Below the pieces are notes generated by a model. That model saw nothing but the letters and a program-made list of their open reading frames with translations. It did no database searches and had not been told where the DNA came from. From Croceibacterium_A sp035555595 (GTDB taxonomy: Bacteria; Pseudomonadota; Alphaproteobacteria; Sphingomonadales; Sphingomonadaceae): DNA of 64,000 nt. This document shows positions 1 through 9,800 of this stretch, piece after piece. How positions within the stretch are numbered: position 1 is the stretch's first letter; every line of letters begins with the position of its first letter. Position numbers and translations under genes: made by a program. The stretch is taken from the NCBI GenBank assembly GCA_035555595.1, contig DATMGK010000094.1:23220-87219 (forward strand), in the 5' to 3' direction.

Positions 1-845
1 CGTCCGATTACGCCGGAAAGGGGGAAGCCGCCCGCCAACGATTTGGCTACCGTGACAAGATCGGGTTCCACGCCGGAATGCTCGATCGCGAACATCCGTC
101 CGGTGCGTGCGAAACCAGTTTGTACTTCATCCGCGATCAGCAGGATTCCATGAGCATCGCACAAGGCCCTCAGCGCCGTCAGCAGCGCGCGCGGCGCGAC
201 ATTGACGCCGCCTTCGCCCTGTACAGGTTCAAGAATGATGGCGGCGACATTGGATGGATGGATGGAAGCGGCGAAAACGAAGTCCAGCGCCCGCAGGCTG
301 TCCTCCACCGTCACGCCCCGCGCTTCACTGGGAAACGGCACATGGAACACGTTGGGCAGCCCCGGTGTTCGGCGGCTCTTGTAGGGTTCGATCTTGCCCG
401 TCAGCGTAGAGGTAAGCGAGGTGCGCCCATGAAACCCTTCGGTGAAGCTGATGATGCCGGCCCGGTCGGTGGCAGTGCGCGCGATCTTCACTGCGTTCTC
501 GACGGCTTCCGCACCGGTCGTGAAAAGCACGGTTTGCGCGCGGGCTGAAAACGGTGCGATTGCGTTCAGCCGCTCGGCCAGCGCGATATAGTTTTCATAC
601 GGCATCACCTGGAAGGCGGTGTGGGTGAAGCATGTCAGCTGGCGTTCGACCGCCGCGATCACTCGCGGATGGCAATGACCCACGTTCAACGTCGCGATGC
701 CGGCTGCGAAGTCCACATAGCGGTTGCCTTCGGCATCCCACACTTCACTGTTCAGCGCTTTCGCGGCGAACACCGGCGTCGCATTGGCGACGCTGGCAGG
801 CACCGCTGCGAAGCGGCGTTCAAACAACTGATTATTGCCGTTCAC
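1..845 (-). CDS. gabT: 4-aminobutyrate aminotransferase, 3' end cut by window edge
   Basis: Class III PLP-dependent aminotransferase that transfers the amino group of 4-aminobutyrate (or a related omega-amino acid) to 2-oxoglutarate. The visible 281 residues show GAEAVENAVKIAR near residue 111, EGFHGRT near 136, EPVQGEGG near 207, DEVQTGFARTG near 239, and AKSLAGGFPLSG with the Schiff-base lysine at about residue 268. These match GabT/PuuE closely. The GTG start at 845 is favoured because an in-frame TAA lies about 11 codons upstream and GAGGGG sits 5 nt before it. The last ~140 residues lie outside the window. A LysR-type gene is divergent and may control it. Exact substrate (GABA versus another omega-amino acid) cannot be fixed from sequence. 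Confidence 0.9.
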   Translation of the reverse strand, partial: MNGNNQLFERRFAAVPASVANATPVFAAKALNSEVWDAEGNRYVDFAAGIATLNVGHCHPRVIAAVERQLTCFTHTAFQVMPYENYIALAERLNAIAPFSARAQTVLFTTGAEAVENAVKIARTATDRAGIISFTEGFHGRTSLTSTLTGKIEPYKSRRTPGLPNVFHVPFPSEARGVTVEDSLRALDFVFAASIHPSNVAAIILEPVQGEGGVNVAPRALLTALRALCDAHGILLIADEVQTGFARTGRMFAIEHSGVEPDLVTVAKSLAGGFPLSGVIG

Positions 846-892
846 GAGGCCCCTCGGATCATCCCCAAGGGTGAATTAGATACCAATGGCAT

Positions 893-918
893 AGGCGAGA
901 GGAGTGGACATCTCGCCT
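893..918. promoter_or_regulatory. 8-bp inverted repeat upstream of gabT
   Basis: Arms AGGCGAGA (893-900) and TCTCGCCT (911-918) are perfectly complementary with a 10-nt loop. They lie 48 bp upstream of the gabT start in the 217-bp divergent spacer shared with the LysR gene. It could be an operator half-site pair or a leader hairpin of gabT mRNA. No recognisable LysR box was otherwise found in the spacer. Confidence 0.35.
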
Positions 919-1062
919 CAAAGTGGTGATAATCAGACAACGACAGGGCCGGCATAATAAGGCCCAATGCTTTGCGGTCATCGCGCTGCGAATCGACGGG
1001 GGGCGGCCCTGTGGAGGCCTGCTTTACGCTCGTTGGGCCATGGCGGCGGGGGTCGCAATAAT

Positions 1063-2073
1063 ATGATTGGATGCCCCAACTTGTCTCGTCGCAATGTCAT
1101 TCCGTCTCTTGCCGCGTTACGGGCCTTTGAGGCCTATGGCCGTCTAGGCGGGATGCGGAAGGCGGCGCAGGACATGAACGTAGATCATGCTGTGGTGAGC
1201 CGGCACCTGCGCGCTCTGGAGGAACTTGTAGGGACCGCCCTGATCCATCGGGAGGGTGGCAGCGACCGTTGGTTGACGGATGACGGGCGCGCCTATCACA
1301 CGCGTATTTCCGCGGCCCTGAAAGATATTGGCGATGCTACAGACCTGCTTCAGCGCAAGAACGACCAGCGGCTGCTGGTCTGGTGCGCGCCCGGTTTCGC
1401 CTTTCACTGGCTTGCCCGCCGCCTGCCTGATTTCAAGAAACGCTATCCGGCGATTGATCTCGAACTGCGACCGACAGATACCGCGCCGGATTTCACCTCT
1501 AATCAGGCGGATGTCGATATCCGTTATGTACGGGGCGGGGGGGCGACAGGTGGAGATGATGTCCGTACCCTCGAAATCGCCCGGCCCCCTGTCTATGCCG
1601 TGGCAAGTCCGGAGTATCTGGCAGGGGTCGCTCCGATCGGGCGGGCCGCCGATCTGCTGGACTGCTGTTTGATACACGAGGACAGCACTGAAGAATGGCG
1701 TATGTGGCTGGCCGCGCAGGGGCATGTCGTGGAGGAGGACATCCCCGGTCCGCGCGTATGGCACGCCCACCTCGCGCTGGATGCAGCTCGCAATGGGCAG
1801 GGTATTGCGCTGGCAAGTGAATTGCTGGTGGCAGAGGATATCCATGCCGGTCGACTGGTGAAGGTCTGTGCCACCCGGGAACCTTTGGTCGGGGTGGAAC
1901 TAGGTGGATACTCGGTGTTCGGTCGCGCGGATCGCTGGCATGTGGTGCCGCAAGTCCGGTTGCGTCAGTGGCTTTGCGATACAATGGAGGTTTCGGCCAA
2001 CGGTTCTGTCGCTCCTGTCAGCGCGACTTGGCAACCGAGGTTGAGCGCTGATGGCGGGGCATTGTCAGGTTGA
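1063..2073 (+). CDS. LysR-family transcriptional regulator (GcvA-like)
   Basis: The N-terminal winged helix-turn-helix (about residues 11-70) contains the pattern AAQDMNVDHAVVSRHLRALE, followed by a substrate-binding domain of the GcvA subgroup beginning near LLVWCAPGFAFHWLARRLP. At 336 residues it is slightly longer than the usual ~300 because of a C-terminal tail. The ATG at 1063 places the HTH at the expected distance from the N-terminus; an upstream in-frame ATG at 967 would add 32 non-conserved residues. It is divergent from gabT, the usual layout for a LysR regulator and its target, so control of gabT is a reasonable inference. It converges on the TBDR gene ending at 2138. Confidence 0.85.
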   Translation: MIGCPNLSRRNVIPSLAALRAFEAYGRLGGMRKAAQDMNVDHAVVSRHLRALEELVGTALIHREGGSDRWLTDDGRAYHTRISAALKDIGDATDLLQRKNDQRLLVWCAPGFAFHWLARRLPDFKKRYPAIDLELRPTDTAPDFTSNQADVDIRYVRGGGATGGDDVRTLEIARPPVYAVASPEYLAGVAPIGRAADLLDCCLIHEDSTEEWRMWLAAQGHVVEEDIPGPRVWHAHLALDAARNGQGIALASELLVAEDIHAGRLVKVCATREPLVGVELGGYSVFGRADRWHVVPQVRLRQWLCDTMEVSANGSVAPVSATWQPRLSADGGALSG

Positions 2074-2137
2074 CTGGTCCGGGACGAGAGGAGCCCGAAA
2101 TCGCCCATCTCACCTTGTCGGTAGCTGCCCTGCGCCT

Positions 2138-4840
2138 TCAAAATCGATAGCGGAACCCGACGCGCCACTCTCGGGGCTCGTTCCACAGTTCTGCGACGAT
2201 GGCCGCATCGAAGTAATTCGTGCGGTAAGCGGCATCAAAGAGGTTATCGACCTGAAGGAAGAAATCGTAGTCTGAACCCGCCGGACTCAGTTGCGCGGCG
2301 AGGTGGGCTATCGTGGCCGGTGGCTCGCGTACTTTGGATGCTTCTGGCGTTCCCCCGGCGCTGTAGGTCACGTTGTAATCAAGCAGGACCGCGCTGCGCC
2401 AGCGGACATCGCCTTCGATGACAATGTGGCCCAACGGGCTGTCCTTGCTCCACTGCGCCACGGCGCGCACCGTCGACCGGGGCAGCAGCAGCGGGCGCGG
2501 CTGGCCGAGACGCAACGAGTTGTCACCGCCTTCGGTTATCTTCGTATAGGTCCAGTCCTGCACGGTGAACGCGGTCTTGAACAGAAGCTCTCGCGTTATG
2601 GCTAGGCTCAGATCAGCCTCCACACCGTATGACCGGGCATTGGCGCGGTTGCTGAAGGAACTGACGAGCCGGCTATCGACGACGGAATAAGTGAAATCCT
2701 GAAACTTGCTGTAGCTGCCCAGATAGGCTGCGAGATCGACCCGCAGGCGATTGTCGAACCACCGCGACTTGAACCCCAGTTCCAGGTTGGTGTTGGTTTC
2801 GGGATCGTAGCTGTCAAGATAGGTCTGGCCTTGCAGCGGGCGCAGATTGACGCCGCCGGCCTTGTAGCCGCGGCTCCAGCTTAAATAGATCATTTGATCG
2901 GCTGCGGGCCTGTGGGACAGGCTGAACGCCCATGTCGGCACTATCCAGTGGAGCTTGCGCGTGATGGTATCGCCGGGCTCGTCGAGAGTATAGCCGAGGT
3001 AACTTGCGTCCTTGGCTTCGTAGCCCAGCCGCAGACCAGTGGACAGTTCCCAATCCGGCGCGGGTGAATAGGCCAACTGGCCATAGAGCGCGGCGTTGGC
3101 GCTGGTCACCTGCCGGTAGGAGTAGATCGGGGCATACAGCTGCAGTTCCCTGGCGCGCTGGACTGCCTCCGGCGCGTTTTCCTCTGAACCGCCGAGGCAG
3201 TTGGCGAGATTGATTGAGGGATCGGGGTTGGGGCAGGCAAGGCCCGCATATCCGGGCGCCGGGATGGAATGCGGCGCTGCCTGGCTCAGGATTTCCATCG
3301 CTCCGATCGGGAGGCCCGCGATGTGATGATCGTTGGCCGCCTCCCTGAACAGAAACAGACCGGCTGTGTAATGCAAATCCGGCAGGGCATTGCCGAGTAT
3401 CCTGAATTCCTGACTGAGCTGGGATTGTCGGGCGAATGGAACCGAGGCCACCCACAAGTTGGCCGGGCTGCGATCGTAGTCCGCACCCCATGCGGATGAG
3501 ACATGGCGCAACCCGGTGATCGATTTCCAAAGCGCTCCGCCCACACTTCCGTCGAGGGTGAGGTTGAGGCCCCAGTGATCGACATTGCTTTGCAGGCCGG
3601 TTGTGGAACGGGTGGTTCGCATGGGCGAAATGTAGTTTTCGTCGAGCGGCGCCTCACCCACCTGGGGCGCAACCACCCGGTTCCAGAACTCGATCTTGGA
3701 GGGCACGCGCTGTTCAGGATCGTTCGCGGCATTGACGCCTGACAGGTTGTATTGAACACCCAGTTCCCGCTGCCTGTAGTAGTCGCCTGAGAGAAGCACT
3801 TGCGTGCCTGAGGGCGTATCCAGGCGGTAGGCGAGCCTTACGCTCTGCCGATCGATGTTTCCGGCGTCGTCGCCTTGCTCCAGGTTCAGGATATAGCCAT
3901 TCTGGCGACGGGCCTTGGCGGCCACGCGGATCGCCGAGTTCGAGCTGAGCGGTATGTTGAAGTGGCTCGCCAGATCGGCGCGATTGCGCGATCCCATCCA
4001 GAGTTCGGCGCTCGCCTCGTTCTCGAGAGCCGGAACATTGGAGATAACGTTGATCGTTCCCGCTTCGCTGTTGCGACCATAGAGCGTCCCCTGTGGTCCA
4101 CGGAGCACTTCGATGCGATCGGTATCGACTGTATCGAGCGCGTTTCCGAAGATGCGGCCGAGGTAAACGCCATCAAGATAGACCCCGACCCCCGGATCGT
4201 TCGAGAGCAGGAAATCGTCCTGCCCGACATTCCGGACAAAGATGCCCGCGACACCTCCGTTGCCGTCGATGATGGAAACACCGGGGACGAGACCGTCGAG
4301 GCCAGTCAGGTTCTCGACCCCGGCGCGCGCCAGTTCCTCACCCGTGAATTGGGTGACGGCGATCGGCGTCGACTGGGCCGATTCGCTGAAATGACGGGCC
4401 GTGACAAAAATCTCGGTAAGCTCGGGAGGGGGCGCCGGAGCCGGAGCGGGCGCCTGCACGCGATTTTCCTGCGCACTGCGATCCCGGGCGACCCTCGTGA
4501 CTCGCGGGCCGGCTTCGATGACGAACGTTCGGGGGGCCACCTGCCGGGCGACAAGCCCGCTCCCGCGCAGCACGATGCCCAGAGCTTCCTTCACGCTGTG
4601 ACGTCCGGATAGCGGCTGGCTCGTTCGACCTGTCGTGTCGCTTTGCCGGAAGAGCACCTGATTGCCAGAGGCGTGGGCAAGCGCGCGCAAGGCTACGTCC
4701 AGCGATTGCCGGGGAAGTGTGAGAGCTTGTTCGTCTGCCGCGCGGGCCGGTGCTGATGGCGTGACGGCTAGCGCGATGACCGAAAGCCCTGATCCGATTG
4801 CAAACGCAAAGCGTAGCCAACTCTGCGAATGCACCTTCAC
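2138..4840 (-). CDS. TonB-dependent receptor with N-terminal STN signalling domain (FecA-like transducer)
   Basis: 900-residue outer-membrane receptor. A signal peptide ends near ARA (residue ~34). An STN domain follows (about 36-110, LPRQSLDVALRALAHASGNQ), then a plug (about 145-270) with the characteristic EVLRGPQGTLYGRNSEAGTI, then a 22-strand barrel ending in RVGFRYRF with the expected terminal Phe. The STN domain is what lets such receptors signal to a FecR anti-sigma factor, and fecR- and fecI-like genes lie directly upstream (7-bp gap). Start is GTG at 4840; no ATG fits the signal peptide. Substrate is unknown: the FecIR arrangement suggests ferric siderophore or another inducing ligand, but sphingomonads also use such sets for organic substrates. 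Confidence 0.9.
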   Translation of the reverse strand: MKVHSQSWLRFAFAIGSGLSVIALAVTPSAPARAADEQALTLPRQSLDVALRALAHASGNQVLFRQSDTTGRTSQPLSGRHSVKEALGIVLRGSGLVARQVAPRTFVIEAGPRVTRVARDRSAQENRVQAPAPAPAPPPELTEIFVTARHFSESAQSTPIAVTQFTGEELARAGVENLTGLDGLVPGVSIIDGNGGVAGIFVRNVGQDDFLLSNDPGVGVYLDGVYLGRIFGNALDTVDTDRIEVLRGPQGTLYGRNSEAGTINVISNVPALENEASAELWMGSRNRADLASHFNIPLSSNSAIRVAAKARRQNGYILNLEQGDDAGNIDRQSVRLAYRLDTPSGTQVLLSGDYYRQRELGVQYNLSGVNAANDPEQRVPSKIEFWNRVVAPQVGEAPLDENYISPMRTTRSTTGLQSNVDHWGLNLTLDGSVGGALWKSITGLRHVSSAWGADYDRSPANLWVASVPFARQSQLSQEFRILGNALPDLHYTAGLFLFREAANDHHIAGLPIGAMEILSQAAPHSIPAPGYAGLACPNPDPSINLANCLGGSEENAPEAVQRARELQLYAPIYSYRQVTSANAALYGQLAYSPAPDWELSTGLRLGYEAKDASYLGYTLDEPGDTITRKLHWIVPTWAFSLSHRPAADQMIYLSWSRGYKAGGVNLRPLQGQTYLDSYDPETNTNLELGFKSRWFDNRLRVDLAAYLGSYSKFQDFTYSVVDSRLVSSFSNRANARSYGVEADLSLAITRELLFKTAFTVQDWTYTKITEGGDNSLRLGQPRPLLLPRSTVRAVAQWSKDSPLGHIVIEGDVRWRSAVLLDYNVTYSAGGTPEASKVREPPATIAHLAAQLSPAGSDYDFFLQVDNLFDAAYRTNYFDAAIVAELWNEPREWRVGFRYRF

Positions 4841-4847
4841 CCCGACA

Positions 4848-5840
4848 CTAGGGAGTGGCTGGAACGAGGCGAACCGTGGTGCCGGATCGCTCGGCGCGGA
4901 GGTTTAGAAGTTCGCACGCGGCGGCAATGAACTCTTCGGTTTCACCGGCCTTGAAGATGCCGCTGACCCTCTCGCCTTCGAGCCCCGGCGCCAGAACGAT
5001 CTGCAGCGTCGAATAGCGGTTCACCCGCTCGATGGTGACGGGGAGGGACTCGTTGTCGAAATTCAGAACGCCTCCGGTCCACGAAAGGTCGCTCCCGCCG
5101 GTTGCGATAATCGGTGTGCTGCCATCGTCCTGCGCGATGAACATGTCTCCGGAGTTTTGCAGTCGATAGCGTTTTACGCCGCCTGTTGCCCCGTTGTCGA
5201 CGACATCAACCGAACCGGATACGAGGTTGGCCCGAATCTGATCGTGCAGGCGTTCAACGCTGAACGAGGTTCCCACCGCCACGACCACTGTGTCGCCGGC
5301 ATGGACGGAGAACGGGCGATCCGGATCGTGCGCGACTTCGAACAAGGCCCGACCGCCATCCAGCCACACAGTTCGCGAGGAACCATCGCTGGCATATCGC
5401 ACGCGCGTGGCCCCATCCAGCGCAACCTGCGAGCCATCATCCAATTTGACCAGCGATCCGCGCCCGATGTCTGTTTCATGGACGCTCGACCGCCCGGACA
5501 CATAGGTATAGCCACCAGCAGCCAGCAGACCCGCCACGGTTGCCGCGATCAGCGCGCGTCGACGGTCGAAGAGCGGCGCTTCGACAGGTGCGTCCAGCCC
5601 TTCTTCTAGCTCTTCGGTGGTGTCGTCGGAACGCGGTTCGGCAAGCGAAGGCTCGAAACCTTCCAGTTGCCGCCAGGTTCGTGCCATCGAGTCAAAGGCG
5701 TGGCGATGGGCGTCGTCGTCGGCGATCCACTGTTGGAAGGCCTCGGAGTCGAAAGATTCCGACGAATGCCCGAATATCCGCGCGCACCAAATTGCCGCGT
5801 CCTCGTCGATCTGGTCTTGCGGGGACAAGTCAGGTTCCAT
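4848..5840 (-). CDS. FecR-family anti-sigma factor / sigma regulator
   Basis: 330-residue inner-membrane regulator. The N-terminal cytoplasmic DUF4880-type region (AAIWCARIFG, FQQWIADDDAHRHAFD, about residues 14-65) is followed by a transmembrane segment near residues 89-112 (RRALIAATVAGLLAAGG). The periplasmic FecR domain (about 120-215: GSLVKLDDGSQVALDGATRV, LVSGSVDVVD) and a C-terminal DUF4974-like domain (about 265-328) that normally contacts the receptor STN domain complete it. Its start codon overlaps the sigma factor stop by one base (TGATG), indicating translational coupling. It would hold the sigma factor inactive or cofactor it until the receptor at 2138-4840 reports ligand. Confidence 0.92.
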   Translation of the reverse strand: MEPDLSPQDQIDEDAAIWCARIFGHSSESFDSEAFQQWIADDDAHRHAFDSMARTWRQLEGFEPSLAEPRSDDTTEELEEGLDAPVEAPLFDRRRALIAATVAGLLAAGGYTYVSGRSSVHETDIGRGSLVKLDDGSQVALDGATRVRYASDGSSRTVWLDGGRALFEVAHDPDRPFSVHAGDTVVVAVGTSFSVERLHDQIRANLVSGSVDVVDNGATGGVKRYRLQNSGDMFIAQDDGSTPIIATGGSDLSWTGGVLNFDNESLPVTIERVNRYSTLQIVLAPGLEGERVSGIFKAGETEEFIAAACELLNLRAERSGTTVRLVPATP

Positions 5841-6349
5841 CAGTTGTTGAGCCGCTTGTTCAAATGAACCAGTGCGCGGGCGACATGCTTCTCGACCGCG
5901 CTTACGGAGATTCCGAACCTGTCGGCAATCTCCCTCTGGCTTATCCCCTCAAATCGATACAGCGTGAATATTTCCCTGCTGCGTACGCTAATCTCACCCA
6001 GAGCGGCTGACGCCTTCTCAACCTCGCTCCTCGATATGGCTATGCGTTCCGGCGTGAGGAGGTCACTCCGGACGCCGTCCACCTGTTCCGAGCTTGCCCG
6101 GAAGCGAGCTCTCACCGCGTTTCGCCGGTGGCGATCCTTGAGCAGGTTCGACGCCACGGTGAAGATGTAGGCATTTGCGTCGCGCGGTTCGATCTCCTCG
6201 GCCGTATCGAGAAGCCTGACGAACACGTCCTGAACCAGATCCTCTGCTTCCGAATAACTTTCGGTGCGTCGCAGAAAATAGGCCAGGAGGACGCCGCGAT
6301 AGCGCCCGTTCAGCCCTTCCTGAGCGTTCTTTGCCGGAGATGTCTCCAT
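5840..6349 (-). CDS. ECF sigma factor, FecI type
   Basis: Short sigma-70 family protein with region 2 (about residues 15-80: EDLVQDVFVRLL, NAYIFTVASNLLKDRHRR) and region 4 (about 115-165: SREIFTLYRFEGISQREIAD then a recognition helix with SVSAVEKHVARAL). With the ATG at 6349 the protein is 169 residues, the normal ECF length, and GAGG lies 10 nt upstream. An open frame continues upstream to 6520 but would add 57 residues rich in Arg/Pro/Ser unlike any sigma domain. It overlaps fecR by one base. It is expected to direct transcription of the adjacent receptor and perhaps of the divergent receptor gene at 6826. Confidence 0.9.
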   Translation of the reverse strand: METSPAKNAQEGLNGRYRGVLLAYFLRRTESYSEAEDLVQDVFVRLLDTAEEIEPRDANAYIFTVASNLLKDRHRRNAVRARFRASSEQVDGVRSDLLTPERIAISRSEVEKASAALGEISVRSREIFTLYRFEGISQREIADRFGISVSAVEKHVARALVHLNKRLNN

Positions 6350-6825
6350 CTTGTCAGATACCTCGGCAAGGACCGTTCCGCGACCAGCCTGTCGCTCTGT
6401 CGGCGATGACTCGCAAGGTGGGTTTGGTCGGATGCGAGCCATGCCTGGCGTTATCAGAGATATGGCTAACGCGCGCAAGTGGCTCCCGTTTGAGGCTCCG
6501 CACGCCGCAAACGCCGTCACAGATATTCAGCTCATTTTTTTAGTGAGGATGTCCATCCCTCGCGCGTCCTAGTTCTCGCAGGCGCCATACGAGCGTCGAC
6601 GAGGGACAGGTGTGGGGAAAGCTATGCAAGCCCGGTCAAGAACCGCCGGGTCCGCGACGGCGAAGGCTGGCGGACCGGAAGTGTCGCCATGCGCACGTTG
6701 GTCTGACGCGAGCTCTATTCAAGAACATTACGTCATCTTGAAGCAAACTTACTTTTTCAAGCAATAAAAATACTTAGAATAGAATTTTATTCCAAATAAC
6801 CGAGGTAAGTCAAAGGGAATGGGAA
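6350..6825. other. 476-bp divergent promoter region with an AT-rich block and dyads
   Basis: No coding region is supported here. The segment 6720-6810 is sharply AT-rich against a GC-rich background. It contains CTTGAA (6737-6742) paired with TTCAAG (6756-6761), and a near-perfect 16-bp dyad GAATAGAATTTTATTC at 6777-6792 (7 of 8 pairs), ending about 33 bp before the TBDR start at 6826. These are candidates for promoter elements or operators of the large TBDR operon. I could not assign a regulator. Confidence 0.5.
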
Positions 6826-9800
6826 ATGCTTAGAGAGATGAGGACCATGTTTAGCGGTGGCGTGGCGGTAGCGGCCATTGCCGTTTCGATGGTGGCGCTG
6901 AATGCGCCCGCGCATGCGCAGGAGGCTGCCTCTGCAAGCCGGCCAGCGGAAAGCGAGGCTGAAGGGCCGGCGATTATCGTCACGGGTTCGCGCATCGTGC
7001 GGCAGGACTATGTCGCCAGTAGCCCTTTGGTGACCATCGGGCAGGAACAGTTCGTCACCCAGGCGGGCACCACCGTTGAGACCGTGCTGAACAAGCTGCC
7101 GCAGTTTTCCGCGGCTGGCACTGCGTCCACGGCCAGCAGCTCCGGCGGTTCAGCCACGGGCGCCGACAAGGCGCTGGGGGCCGCGACGCTCGATTTGCGC
7201 GGCCTTGGCACCAACCGGACACTCGTTCTCGTCAACGGGCGGCGCGCGCAGCCGGTCAACGCGATGCTGGTGGTAGATACCAACACCATTCCCATTTCCG
7301 CGCTCAGGAACGTCGAAGTGATCACCGGCGGCGCGGCTTCCACTTACGGCGCCGACGCCATCGCCGGCGTGGTCAACTTCCTGCTGAAGGACGACTACGA
7401 AGGGTTCGAGATCAATAGCCACCTGGGCATCTCGGAGCACGGTGATGGCGAGCAGTATCAGGTAAGCGCGCTGCTGGGCGGCAACTTCGCCGACGATCGC
7501 GGCAACGTGATGATCAGCGCCAACTGGTCCGATCGGGCCGAAACTTACCAGCGCAACCGTGGCTTCTACACCGACGCCTGGAAAGACCCCAACACGCCGG
7601 GCACCGGCAATGGCGTTCCGATCACGACCGTCACCCTGGCCGGTGTGAACTACAGCATCAATCCGGACGGTTCGCTGTTCAGGGCGGACGATGTTCTGAA
7701 CCCTGCCGCGCCCTATACCGGCCCTCTTGGCGACTTGGCCGGCGGGGCGGGTATCAAGCTCAGTTCTGCCCTTTCGCCCACGGGCAAGCGGACCCTGACC
7801 TACAACTACCACGACGCCTGGGCCACGCTTCCCCTGACGCGGTGGTCGATCTTCGCGTCGGGTCATTATGACGTTACCGACGACATCACGTTCTATGTCG
7901 ACGGCAACTACAACCATACCAAGGCGGTGGTGCAGAGCGTCGCCGGCCAGGGTGGCAGCGGCTTCTGGAACGTCAACGTTCCCTACAACGCGGCGAACGA
8001 CGATCCGGATTCGCCGACTTTCGGCGCAGACACCTCCAACTGGCACCCGGTCAGCGCCCAGCTTGCCGACGCGCTCAACGCGTTGTCTCCCGTACCGACC
8101 ACCTGGGCCCTTACCCGAGGGTACAATTTCGCCGGTCGGATCGTGAACAACATCAACACCGACGTATATCAGGTGACCGCGGGCCTGAAGGGCAAAGTCG
8201 GCGTGAAAGACTGGACGTGGGATATCTATGGCTCCCACGGAGGTACCAGTATCCTGTCGCAGCAGCCGACCGGCGCGATCTCGCTGGCCAACATGCAGCA
8301 GATCGTCAACGGAACGGTGGCGGGCGGCGCGCTCTCGCCGACAGTGAACGGGCCGTACGGCCAGAACTGGAGCAGCGGCGCGCTGTTCAACCCCAAGACT
8401 TGCTCCAGCGGCATTCCGATCTTCGATGCCAACGGCAATGTCGCATCGCCGCAAGGTGGCAGCTCGCTGGATGCCATGACGCTGTCGCAGGACTGTCTGG
8501 ATTACATCACGCTGGAACTGAACTCTGCCACGCGGGTCACGCAGAACATTGGCGAGCTTAACCTGCAGGGCGCGTTGTTCGACAACTGGGCGGGTGAAAT
8601 ACGGTTCGCCGCTGGTGCGTCGTATCGCAGCAACAAGTTCTCCTATGTGCCTGATTCCGGCATTAGCGGTGAACAGCCCGGCCTCGGCGTGATCGGCCAG
8701 ATCGTGCTGCCCAACCAGGTTGAAGGCGAAACCATCGCCAAGGAAGCCTATGGCGAACTGTTGGTCCCGGTGTTGAAGGATCTGCCGCTGATCCAGCAGC
8801 TGAACCTCGAACTTGGTGCCCGTTATTCGAGCTATAACTACGGCGGCAGTTCCACCACGTTCAAGGTTATGGCCGACTGGACGGTAACCGACTTCCTGCG
8901 TCTTCGCGGAGGTTTCCAGCGCGCCAACCGCGCGCCGAACGTCTACGAACTGTTCGCGCCGCTGTCGGCAGGCATCGCATCGTCGCATGACGCCTGCACC
9001 AACCTGAGCAACGGTCTGACGCCTGAGTATGGCAACCTGGAAAGCAATCCCAACCAGGTGAACGTGCAGGTCGCCTGCCAGACACTGATGATCCGCAGCG
9101 GCGCCTATCCCTATGTCACGCTGGCGGACGATCCCACCGCAGTGGCGGAGCCGACGGCCGGCTATCCCGCCATCGACCTGACCCGCATGAGCAACTTCAG
9201 GTTCGCGCTGACTCCCTACGGCACCGGCTATGGCTTCAGTGTCGGCCTGAACCAGGGCAACACGGGCCTCAAGTCCGAAAGCGCGGACACCATCACGATC
9301 GGCGCGGTCATCCGCTCTCCGTTCGAGGCGGCGGCGCTCAGGCGGCTGAACATCACGGCCGACTACTATTCCATCAAGCTGAGCGATGCGATTGGCCTGC
9401 CGACCGGCGACGAAGTCTACAGCCAGTGCTTTGATCCTGCCAACAACCCGCTGATGTCTTCAGCGGCGGGAAGCCTGACAGGTGATGAGCTGCTGGCGGG
9501 CAACCCCTATTGCGCCTACATCCAGCGCTATCCCTTCAATGACGACGGTATCCGCGGCGCAGTGGGCAGCGGCGCTGATCGCACCTTCATCGCGCCGTTC
9601 GTGAACAAGGGTAAGCTCGAAACCTCGGGTATCGACGCGACCTTCGACTGGACGGCCGATCTGGAAGATCTGGGGCTCGGAGTCCCCGGAGCGATCAACC
9701 TGAACGTGTCGGGCAACCTGCTGTTGTCTTACAAGCAGCAGTCGATCGCCGGTGGCGCGGTGCTGGATCTCAAGGGCACGGCGCAGAACCTGGCCTTCGA

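Noticed and set aside
6350..6520. Upstream extension of the FecI-like sigma factor by 57 codons
   Set aside because: Residues are Arg/Pro/Ser-rich and unlike sigma region 1 or 2; the internal ATG with GAGG gives standard ECF length.
7150..8988. A 612-codon open frame antisense to the large TBDR
   Set aside because: Mirror frame of a high-GC receptor gene; no signal, domain or ribosome site.
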